This document shows positions 56,985 to 64,000 of a stretch of 64,000 bases of DNA, one piece after another. Every line of letters begins with the position of its first letter. Positions within the stretch are counted from its first letter, which is position 1. The DNA is from Neisseriaceae bacterium ESL0693 (lineage in GTDB: Bacteria; Pseudomonadota; Gammaproteobacteria; Burkholderiales; Neisseriaceae), in NCBI GenBank assembly GCA_029433475.1, contig JAQTIE010000009.1, positions 1 to 64,000 on the forward strand, written 5' to 3'. A program made the position numbers and the translations under genes. The notes under the pieces are model-generated. The model did not search any database. It was not told the DNA's origin and worked only from the letters and a program-made list of their open reading frames with translations.

Positions 56985-57020
56985 ACACATCAACAGATAT
57001 GAATATATCTGTTGATGTGT
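56985..57020. repeat. Perfect 16-bp hairpin between hslU and the old yellow enzyme gene
   Basis: Arms 56985-57000 and 57005-57020 pair exactly around the loop GAAT, seven bases after the hslU stop. There is no T-run, so it is not a classic terminator. The in-frame ATG 56999 of the next gene lies inside it. Confidence 0.85.
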
Positions 57021-57030
57021 TAATGAACTC

Positions 57031-57036
57031 AGGAGG
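57031..57036 (+). promoter_or_regulatory. Strong Shine-Dalgarno without a normal start codon at the right spacing
   Basis: AGGAGG is the best ribosome site in this stretch, but the codon at the expected distance is ACG (57044), preceded by two ATC codons. This decides or questions the start of the old yellow enzyme gene. Confidence 0.6.
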
Positions 57037-57043
57037 CATCATC

Positions 57044-58162
57044 ACGGCCCCATCTGTGTTATTGCAACCGGTTGATATAGGACACACTACACTGGCCAAC
57101 CGCGTGATCATGGCACCACTGACGCGCCTGCGTGCCGTTGAGCCCGAAGATTTACCCTCGCCTTTGGCCGAAACATATTATGCCCAGCGAGCTTCTGCCG
57201 GACTGATCATCACTGAAGCCACTCAGATATCATGGCAATCCAAAGGCTATGCCGGCACTCCCGGATTACATACCGATAAACAGCAACAAGCCTGGAAAAA
57301 AATAGTAGATGCGGTACATGCCAAAGGCGGTAAAATTGCAGTACAGCTGTGGCACACGGGTCTATTTTCACATCAGAGCCTTCAGCCGGATCATCAATCT
57401 CCCCTCAGCGCCTCTCTACAGCCTGATCTGACTGCCCGCATTACATTACGCGATGCAGAAGGCCAGCCCGTTCGTGCTACTGCCACACCCGCCCGAGCTG
57501 CCAGTTTAGACGAAATCAGGCAGATTATTACCGACTTTGCCAATGCCACACGCAGAGCCCGAGCCGCTGGTTTCGATTTTGTCGAAATACATGGCGCCCA
57601 TGGCTATTTATTACATCAGTTCTGGTCTGAACACACCAATCGAAGACAAGACAATTATGGCGGCAGTCGTGATAATCGAGCTCGACTGATGCTGGAAGTA
57701 CTGGCTGCCTGTATTAATGCCTGGGATTGTGATCATATCGGTATTCGCATTTCACCTTTAGGACAATTTAATGATATTGATTTTGGCTATCATGAAGAAG
57801 ATGCACTCTGGCTGGTAAAACAGATTAATCAGCATCAGCCTGCCTATCTGCACTTGTCCGAACCTGACTGGACAGGCGGTACCCCGCTTTCAGATACCAT
57901 GCATCAACATATCCGTGAAGCCTTTAGCCGCAGCATTATTGTAGCAGGTGGTTATACAGTTGAAAAAGCTGAGAAAGCCATTAAACAACACTGGGCAGAT
58001 GCCGTGGCTTTCGGACGGGCATTTATCGGCAACCCGGATGTGGTTGAACGTATTGCGGCCAAAGCCCCTTTGAATGATTATGACCATGATACCTGCTATG
58101 GTGGCGAAGCTAAAGGTTATACTGATTACCCCAGCTGGCAACAGCAAAATCAGACTAAATAA
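57044..58162 (+). CDS. Old yellow enzyme family NADH:flavin oxidoreductase, NemA-like; start uncertain
   Basis: An FMN-dependent ene-reductase that reduces activated alkenes, nitro compounds or quinones. It matches NemA closely: LANRVIMAPLTRLRAVEP, EATQISWQSKGYAG, VQLWHTG, the HGAHGYLLHQFWSEHTNRR active-site segment, LHLSEPDW and AVAFGRAFIGNPD. Homologous sequence begins around 57047. A strong AGGAGG (57031-57036) lies seven bases before an ACG at 57044-57046, with no ATG, GTG or TTG there. In-frame ATGs at 57023 and 56999 lie at or before the ribosome site. I mark 57044, but 57023 is the conservative alternative. The core is intact with no frameshift. Confidence 0.85.
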   Translation, partial: TAPSVLLQPVDIGHTTLANRVIMAPLTRLRAVEPEDLPSPLAETYYAQRASAGLIITEATQISWQSKGYAGTPGLHTDKQQQAWKKIVDAVHAKGGKIAVQLWHTGLFSHQSLQPDHQSPLSASLQPDLTARITLRDAEGQPVRATATPARAASLDEIRQIITDFANATRRARAAGFDFVEIHGAHGYLLHQFWSEHTNRRQDNYGGSRDNRARLMLEVLAACINAWDCDHIGIRISPLGQFNDIDFGYHEEDALWLVKQINQHQPAYLHLSEPDWTGGTPLSDTMHQHIREAFSRSIIVAGGYTVEKAEKAIKQHWADAVAFGRAFIGNPDVVERIAAKAPLNDYDHDTCYGGEAKGYTDYPSWQQQNQTK

Positions 58163-58182
58163 ATTATTGATTAATCAATTAA

Positions 58183-58212
58183 AAAATAGGCTGAAGATTC
58201 AGCCTATTTTTA
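58183..58212. terminator. Bidirectional terminator between the old yellow enzyme gene and glnB
   Basis: Two 13-nt complementary arms (58183-58195 with 58198-58210) are flanked by A-run on the left and T-run on the right, between convergent genes. Confidence 0.88.
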
Positions 58213-58245
58213 TGTATTGCCTTCTGACTTCATCAATCCAGTCAT

Positions 58246-58596
<351 letters not shown>

Positions 58597-58754
58597 TTAT
58601 ATCGATGATTACCCAACATCAAAATTAACACAACCCTTTATGAAACTCAAATACATTCATAATCATTGTTCAAAAATTTAATTACGCATCTATTCTGGTT
58701 TTCGCGTAGAATCACCCTTCCAGTTTCCTTTCATTACCGGTGGGTTATCCTGTT

Positions 58755-61700
58755 ATGTCAGTCGTATTGTCTTTATGCGGCGAGGCCGCACTATCCGCTT
58801 TCCGTCTTGAGAAACTACAACAAAAAGCCAGAAAGCACGGACTCGATACAGATATTAATCTATCCAGTCAATACTGGTTTTTCATTGCCAGCGAGCAGTC
58901 ATTATCTGAATCCGATCAGGCCAGACTCACCCAGTTACTCAACGCCAGCATACCCGCAGCACTACCCGATGCACCAACAACATGGCTGATAGTACCCAGA
59001 CTGGGCACCTTGTCTGCCTGGTCTTCCAAAGCCACCAATATTGCCCATAATTGCGGCTTTGATCAGATTAACCGCATTGAACGCGGCATCTTATTCAGCA
59101 CAACCCAAAAAATCAGTCCGCATCAATACCAGCAATGGGCATCATTATTGCATGACCGCATGACTGAAAGCGTATTAAGCCATATTGCAAAAGCCGGACA
59201 ACTCTTCCATAGTCAGGCACCGGAAAGTTTTCATTCAATAGACATACTGAAACAGGGTAAAGCAGCATTACAAAAAGCCAATCAGCAACAAGGGCTGGCT
59301 TTGTCCGAAGACGAAATAAATTATCTCTTGCATCACTATCAGCAATTGCAACGCAATCCCACTGATGTCGAACTGATGATGTTTGCCCAGGCCAATTCCG
59401 AACATTGCCGGCACAAGATTTTCAATGCTGATTTCAATATTGATGGCCACACCCTGCCCGAAACCTTGTTTGATCTGATTCGCGACACCCATACAGCTCA
59501 TCCGGAAGGCACACTGGTGGCTTATAAAGACAATGCCTCCATTATTGAAGGCGCCGTTATTGAGCGCTTTTATGCCGGACACAGCAGCAAACATCCCTAT
59601 GACTTTCATACCGAAGCTACCCAGATTGTCATGAAAGTTGAAACCCATAACCACCCCACCGCCATTGCTCCCTTTGCTGGTGCAGCCACCGGCGCCGGTG
59701 GTGAAATACGGGATGAAGGCGCCACAGGCCGTGGAGCTCGTCCCAAAGCAGGATTGGCCGGTTTCAGCGTTTCCAACCTGAATATCCCCGAAGCCTTACA
59801 ACCCTGGGAAAAACAACCCTCTATTCTGGGTTACGGTAAACCAGAGCATATCAGCAGTGCACTCGACATCATGCTGGAAGGCCCTTTAGGCGCCGCCGCG
59901 TTTAACAATGAATTTGGCCGTCCGAATTTACTGGGTTATTTCCGCACCCTTGAAACCAGCTTCAATCAGCAGATACGCGGGTTTCATAAACCCATTATGC
60001 TGGCCGGTGGCATGGGCAATATTCAGGCACAGCAGATACATAAAAAAACCATTCCGACCGGCGCCTTACTGATCCAGCTGGGCGGCCCCGGACTATTAAT
60101 CGGCCTGGGTGGCGGCGCTGCCTCCAGTGTTGGCCATGGCCAGAATCAATCTGATCTTGATTTTAATTCAGTCCAGCGCGGCAATCCCGAGATGGAACGT
60201 CGGGCACAGGAAGTGATTGACCGTTGCTGGCAACTGGGGCAAGACAACCCGATCATCTCCATTCATGATGTGGGCGCCGGCGGATTATCCAATGCACTCC
60301 CTGAATTGGTGCATGATGCCGGACGTAGTGCTCTGTTTGAATTAAGACAAATACCGATCGAAGAAGCAGGTTTAACACCATTACAGATCTGGTGTAATGA
60401 AGCGCAAGAACGTTATGTTCTGGCCATTTCAGCTGAATCCTTACCCACCTTCAGCAGCATCTGTTCCCGTGAGCGTTGTCCGTTTGCCGTTGTGGGCACT
60501 GCAACCGATGATGGTAAACTGCAAGTGCGCGATGATTTGTTTCACAATTCGCCGGTTGATCTGCCCATCGATCTGTTACTGGGTAAACCGCCGAAAACCA
60601 CACGCACAGACCATATTATTTCAATTCCTGTCCGCCAGTTTGATGGCCATGATCTGGACTTGCGTCAGAGTGTCTACCGCGTTTTACACTTACCAGCAGT
60701 GGCCAGCAAACAGTTTCTGATCACCATCGGTGATCGTACCGTTGGCGGTTTAACTCATCGTGATCAAATGGTTGGCCGGTTTCAGACACCTGTTGCCGAC
60801 GTCGCCCTCACCCGCATGGGCTTTACCACTTATCGCGGCGAAGCCATGAGTATGGGAGAAAAATCCCCGCTGGCACTTTTATCCGCGCCTGCCTCTGGTC
60901 GCATGGCCATTGGTGAAGCACTGACCAACATCGCTGCCACCGCTATTGGCGCCATCGGCCAGATCAAGCTGTCGGCCAACTGGATGGCTGCCTGTGATAT
61001 CGAAGGCGAAGATGCACGCTTATATCAGACCGTCAAAGCCGTATCTGATGCCTGTATTGAATTAGGTATCAGCATTCCGGTAGGCAAAGACTCCTTGTCT
61101 ATGCAAACGCGCTGGCAAGACGAAGACACCCAAAAAGCGGTCATCGCACCCTTAACGGTAACCATCACCGCCTTTGCGCCAGTAACAGACGTGCGCCTGA
61201 GTTGCACCCCTGCATTAAAACCCCAAACAGACAGCCATCTGCTTTTGATTGATCTGGGTCAAGGTCGCTCACGCATGGGCGGCAGTGCCCTGCAACAAGT
61301 ATGGTCACAATTCAGTGATCAAACGCCGGATATGAACGATCCTGCACAGATGATCCGCTTCTTTGATTGTCTGCAAGCATTACTGACTGATAAGCGCCTT
61401 CTGGCTTATCATGATCGCAGCGATGGCGGCCTTCTGGTCACACTGGCAGAAATGATGTTTGCCAGCCATGTGGGACTAGACATCGATATTACCCTGCTGA
61501 TGAAGCAGATTCAGCAGCACAAGCCCAGCCTCAGTACCAATGAAGCCGCCATTCATGCCCTATTCAATGAAGAACTGGGCGCCGTGATTCAGGTGGCCGC
61601 CGAAGAATTGACCGATGTGATGGCCGTATTCCATAACGCCGGCCTTGCCGATTGTATCCATCCACTCGGTCACATCAATAATACAGATCATTTAATGATC

Positions 61701-62681
61701 AAGACCGATGAAAATATATTATTGAATGAAGCACGCCTTGAACTACAAAAAGCATGGAATAATACCAGTTATCACATGCAAAGGTTACGTGATAATCCTG
61801 CCTGCGCCGATCAGGAACATGCCTTACTCAATGATGACCGGCAGACAGCATTATTCGCCGATCTGAGTTTTGATATTCATCAACCAGCACCTTTTATTCA
61901 TCAAGGCCTCAAGCCGAAAATAGCCATATTACGTGAACAAGGCATCAATGGACATGTGGAAATGGCAGCCGCTTTCCATCTGGCCGGTTTCAGCACCCAT
62001 GATGTTCACATGAGTGATTTACTGCATGGCAATATTGATCTGACGGATTTTCAGATGCTGGCCGCCTGCGGCGGATTCAGTTACGGCGATGTTCTGGGCG
62101 CCGGCGAAGGCTGGGCCAGAAGCATTCTGTTTCATCCGCGGCTGCGTGATGCATTCAGTGCGTTTTTTGCCCGGTCGGATACATTGACTGTAGGCATGTG
62201 TAATGGCTGCCAGATGCTCAGCCATTTAACCGAGATCATTCCCGGCAGTGAAGAATGGCCGCGTTTTCAGCGCAATCTGTCAGAACAGTTTGAAGCACGT
62301 TTAAGCATGGTGACCATTCCGTCTTCACCATCCATTGTGCTCTCAGGCATGCAGGGCAGCAGCCTGCCGGTGGTGGTTAGTCATGGTGAAGGCCGGGCAG
62401 ATTTTGGTCACTTGAATCAAGCCAACCCCAGTGATAAATTATGCATTGCCATGCAATATGTCGATGGCCAGAATCAGATCACTGAAACCTATCCTCTCAA
62501 TCCCAACGGCTCAGTAGCGGGTATTACCGGCGTGTGCAATACCGATGGTCGTGTCACCATCATGATGCCCCATCCGGAACGGGTATTTCAGACCGCACAA
62601 ATGAGCTGGGCGCCTGATGACTGGCCAGAAATGAGTGGCTGGTATCGTTTGTTTACTGGTGCACGTCAGGCCTTTGATTAA
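58755..62681 (+). CDS. purL: Phosphoribosylformylglycinamidine synthase (large, single-chain PurL)
   Basis: Converts FGAR to FGAM with glutamine and ATP. The 1308-aa gamma/beta-proteobacterial form fuses the PurS-like N-domain, two AIRS-like synthetase halves and a C-terminal glutaminase. [34 protein letters not shown] and [12 protein letters not shown] mark the synthetase; GMCNGCQML holds the glutaminase cysteine, and HGEGRADF and MMPHPERVF the rest of that domain. ATG 58755 fits the family start; GTG 58740 is in frame. luxS follows 27 bases downstream. Confidence 0.97.
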   Translation: MSVVLSLCGEAALSAFRLEKLQQKARKHGLDTDINLSSQYWFFIASEQSLSESDQARLTQLLNASIPAALPDAPTTWLIVPRLGTLSAWSSKATNIAHNCGFDQINRIERGILFSTTQKISPHQYQQWASLLHDRMTESVLSHIAKAGQLFHSQAPESFHSIDILKQGKAALQKANQQQGLALSEDEINYLLHHYQQLQRNPTDVELMMFAQANSEHCRHKIFNADFNIDGHTLPETLFDLIRDTHTAHPEGTLVAYKDNASIIEGAVIERFYAGHSSKHPYDFHTEATQIVMKVETHNHPTAIAPFAGAATGAGGEIRDEGATGRGARPKAGLAGFSVSNLNIPEALQPWEKQPSILGYGKPEHISSALDIMLEGPLGAAAFNNEFGRPNLLGYFRTLETSFNQQIRGFHKPIMLAGGMGNIQAQQIHKKTIPTGALLIQLGGPGLLIGLGGGAASSVGHGQNQSDLDFNSVQRGNPEMERRAQEVIDRCWQLGQDNPIISIHDVGAGGLSNALPELVHDAGRSALFELRQIPIEEAGLTPLQIWCNEAQERYVLAISAESLPTFSSICSRERCPFAVVGTATDDGKLQVRDDLFHNSPVDLPIDLLLGKPPKTTRTDHIISIPVRQFDGHDLDLRQSVYRVLHLPAVASKQFLITIGDRTVGGLTHRDQMVGRFQTPVADVALTRMGFTTYRGEAMSMGEKSPLALLSAPASGRMAIGEALTNIAATAIGAIGQIKLSANWMAACDIEGEDARLYQTVKAVSDACIELGISIPVGKDSLSMQTRWQDEDTQKAVIAPLTVTITAFAPVTDVRLSCTPALKPQTDSHLLLIDLGQGRSRMGGSALQQVWSQFSDQTPDMNDPAQMIRFFDCLQALLTDKRLLAYHDRSDGGLLVTLAEMMFASHVGLDIDITLLMKQIQQHKPSLSTNEAAIHALFNEELGAVIQVAAEELTDVMAVFHNAGLADCIHPLGHINNTDHLMIKTDENILLNEARLELQKAWNNTSYHMQRLRDNPACADQEHALLNDDRQTALFADLSFDIHQPAPFIHQGLKPKIAILREQGINGHVEMAAAFHLAGFSTHDVHMSDLLHGNIDLTDFQMLAACGGFSYGDVLGAGEGWARSILFHPRLRDAFSAFFARSDTLTVGMCNGCQMLSHLTEIIPGSEEWPRFQRNLSEQFEARLSMVTIPSSPSIVLSGMQGSSLPVVVSHGEGRADFGHLNQANPSDKLCIAMQYVDGQNQITETYPLNPNGSVAGITGVCNTDGRVTIMMPHPERVFQTAQMSWAPDDWPEMSGWYRLFTGARQAFD

Positions 62682-62708
62682 GCATTTTAAACCGATGAAA
62701 GTCATATT

Positions 62709-63221
62709 ATGCCATTACTTGATAGCTTTACCGTAGATCATACCCGCATGCAGGCTCCGGCCGTTCGGATTGCCAAACAAATGAAAACCCCCAAAGGAGA
62801 TGACATCAGCGTGTTTGATCTGCGCTTTTGCCGCCCCAATCAAACTCTGCTGCCAGAAAAAGGGTTGCATACACTTGAGCATCTGTTTGCCGGTTTTATG
62901 CGGCAGCATCTTAATAGTGCTGAAGTTGAGATTATCGATATTTCGCCCATGGGCTGTCGAACCGGATTTTATATGAGTCTGGTGGGTAGCCCAGACGCCC
63001 AAACGGTTGCTCAGGCCTGGAAACTCGCTATGCAGGATGTATTATCTGTGCCGGATGAACAACACATTCCGGAACTGAACCAGTTTCAATGTGGCCGTTA
63101 TCGTATGCATTCTCTGGCTGAAGCACAGGAAATTGCAAAAACAGTGTTAAATGCTGGCATCACCATCAATCACAATGAAGATCTGACTCTGGATCCGGCT
63201 TTACTGGCCGCACCCATCTGA
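62709..63221 (+). CDS. luxS: S-ribosylhomocysteine lyase
   Basis: Cleaves S-ribosylhomocysteine to homocysteine and DPD, the precursor of autoinducer-2. The 170-aa protein has the metal-binding HTLEH motif near residues 57-61, the [10 protein letters not shown] catalytic-cysteine segment and [10 protein letters not shown] with the third ligand. It lies 27 bases after purL and probably shares its transcript, linking purine synthesis to the activated methyl cycle. It ends at a strong terminator. Confidence 0.97.
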   Translation: MPLLDSFTVDHTRMQAPAVRIAKQMKTPKGDDISVFDLRFCRPNQTLLPEKGLHTLEHLFAGFMRQHLNSAEVEIIDISPMGCRTGFYMSLVGSPDAQTVAQAWKLAMQDVLSVPDEQHIPELNQFQCGRYRMHSLAEAQEIAKTVLNAGITINHNEDLTLDPALLAAPI

Positions 63222-63238
63222 TTACTCTGACTGAATCG

Positions 63239-63285
63239 ATATTCGAATCCGGTGCTGACAACCCGGATTCGAATATTTATTTTTT
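63239..63285 (+). terminator. Terminator of purL-luxS
   Basis: A 14-bp perfect stem (63239-63252 with 63263-63276) is followed by a long T-run. Confidence 0.92.
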
Positions 63286-63678
63286 TGTCATTGTGTGATC
63301 TATTGATATGTTCTGAATTCATTTACAAAAATATAACATCAGTCATCGGAATGATTAAAGAATTTTGTGTGTTTTAAACAAGCGTCATGCATGATTAGAA
63401 TTTATGATTATTTGTAAGATCAATTGTTTATATGAATGCATTTTGTTTAAATATCTGCATGCATCAAAGAATCAGCCCATGCTTTAGGGTTTGGTTTATT
63501 CAGTATCCTAAAAGCGCCCAAATCATGAAGCATCCGATAGCAACATTTTAACGACAGTTTTATCATTTAATGCTATTTATGCAAATTGGTAATTTGTTTT
63601 TGAATCATCAATCTTGATGTTTAAGGTTCAGCAAGGCAAATTTTGCTCTGTTTAACAAGTCTTTTTTTTATGGTCGGA

Positions 63679-63694
63679 ATCCATTATATTGTGC
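63679..63694. promoter_or_regulatory. NrdR box 1 (candidate)
   Basis: ATCCATTATATTGTGC matches about 12 of 16 positions of the NrdR consensus ACACWATATATWGTGT. It lies 32 bases upstream of a second box. Confidence 0.65.
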
Positions 63695-63710
63695 CGTAAA
63701 CAGACATACA

Positions 63711-63726
63711 CCCCTATATTTTGTGT
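63711..63726. promoter_or_regulatory. NrdR box 2 (candidate)
   Basis: CCCCTATATTTTGTGT matches about 13 of 16 consensus positions. The 32-base offset from box 1 is the usual three-turn spacing of paired NrdR sites, and nrdA starts 41 bases downstream. Confidence 0.7.
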
Positions 63727-63767
63727 TTTGCTGTTTTTGCCTAATTTTTGCCAGAAAGAATATTTCA

Positions 63768-64000
63768 ATGAACGCCGCAACCAATATTAAAGTGACCAAA
63801 CGTGATGGTCATCTAGAAGACATTAATTTAGATAAAATCCATAAAGTCATTACTTGGGCGGCGGAAGGTCTGGAAAATGTTTCTGTATCACAGGTAGAAA
63901 TGCGCGCGCATATCCAGTTTTATAATGGCATTCGTACTGATGACATTCACGAAACCATTATTAAGGCAGCAGCGGATCTGATTTCCACCGAAACCCCTGA
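63768..64000 (+). CDS. nrdA: Ribonucleoside-diphosphate reductase alpha subunit, 5' part
   Basis: Class Ia ribonucleotide reductase large subunit, cut by the window end after about 77 codons. The visible N-terminus is the ATP-cone allosteric domain and follows E. coli NrdA closely: VTKRDGHLEDINLDKIHKV, ITWAAEGLENVSVSQVE and FYNGIRTDDIHETIIKAAAD. Two candidate NrdR boxes upstream suggest repression by NrdR under high dATP/ATP. nrdB would be expected beyond the window. Confidence 0.95.
   Translation, partial: MNAATNIKVTKRDGHLEDINLDKIHKVITWAAEGLENVSVSQVEMRAHIQFYNGIRTDDIHETIIKAAADLISTETP

Larger units (their letters stand above)
63222..63767. other. Intergenic region and promoter of nrdA
   Basis: About 545 bases. 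It holds the luxS terminator at its start and two NrdR-type boxes near its end. The AT-rich middle (63290-63660) shows no gene or RNA I can recognise. Confidence 0.5.

Overview
This 64 kb window is a chromosomal segment from a member of the Neisseriaceae (Betaproteobacteria). It is probably a host-associated species such as Snodgrassella; this is inferred from the gene set and has not been confirmed by any search. Pointers are the many housekeeping proteins of beta/gamma type (HslVU, UbiE, PurL, ParE, RppH, BamC next to DapA), an NsrR/flavohaemoglobin pair, a lipoprotein resembling the Neisseria Acp lysozyme inhibitor, LuxS, and two very large surface adhesins whose signal peptides carry the extended ESPR region. 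I see no rRNA, tRNA, CRISPR array, prophage or insertion sequence.

Layout. 1-4329 (minus): the N-terminal 1443 residues of a filamentous haemagglutinin-like two-partner secretion exoprotein that runs off the window start. 4648-9568: a small orphan gene, then minus-strand housekeeping genes (upp, grxD, an RsmB/NOP methyltransferase, a DUF3108 protein, purN, murI). 9805-12528: tsaE-amiC, convergent with lgt. 12735-14676: an NsrR-type operator, hmp and nsrR, forming a nitric oxide sensing and detoxification unit. 14811-18930 (minus): an exported S66 peptidase-like lipoprotein, a pepD-like peptidase, ubiE and a DUF971 gene. 19117-23280: nadE, a gene-poor stretch, proS and hemG. 23382-31004 (minus): a 2540-residue YadA-like trimeric autotransporter built from repeated head/neck modules. 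31339-35585 (minus): hisC, purK, a small exported ricin-B-like protein and a stand-alone RlmK. 36015-39828: rhlE, two coupled micro-ORFs, an orphan gene and rppH. 39950-44003: parE, then a three-gene roadblock / PAS / periplasmic-binding-fold operon. 44620-48235: a DHA2 exporter, mdaB and an NCS2 purine permease. 48468-53953: dapA-bamC, a small membrane protein, rdgB, hemW, ridA, apaH. 54249-58162: Acp-like lipoprotein, hslV-hslU and an old yellow enzyme. 58246-63221: glnB, purL, luxS. 63768-end: nrdA (partial), preceded by two NrdR-type boxes.

How it fits together. Most genes are core metabolism: purine synthesis (purN, purK, purL), cell wall (murI, amiC, lgt, dapA), RNA modification and decay, and tetrapyrrole/quinone functions. 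The accessory content is concentrated in the two giant adhesins, the small exported proteins (ricin-like, Acp-like, S66-like lipoprotein) and the roadblock/PAS/binding-protein operon. That operon is the best candidate for an undescribed system: it looks like a cytoplasmic sensory module with a possible FNR-like site upstream and its own strong terminator. Intergenic regions are AT-rich, and many transcription units end in clear intrinsic terminators, several of them shared by convergent genes.
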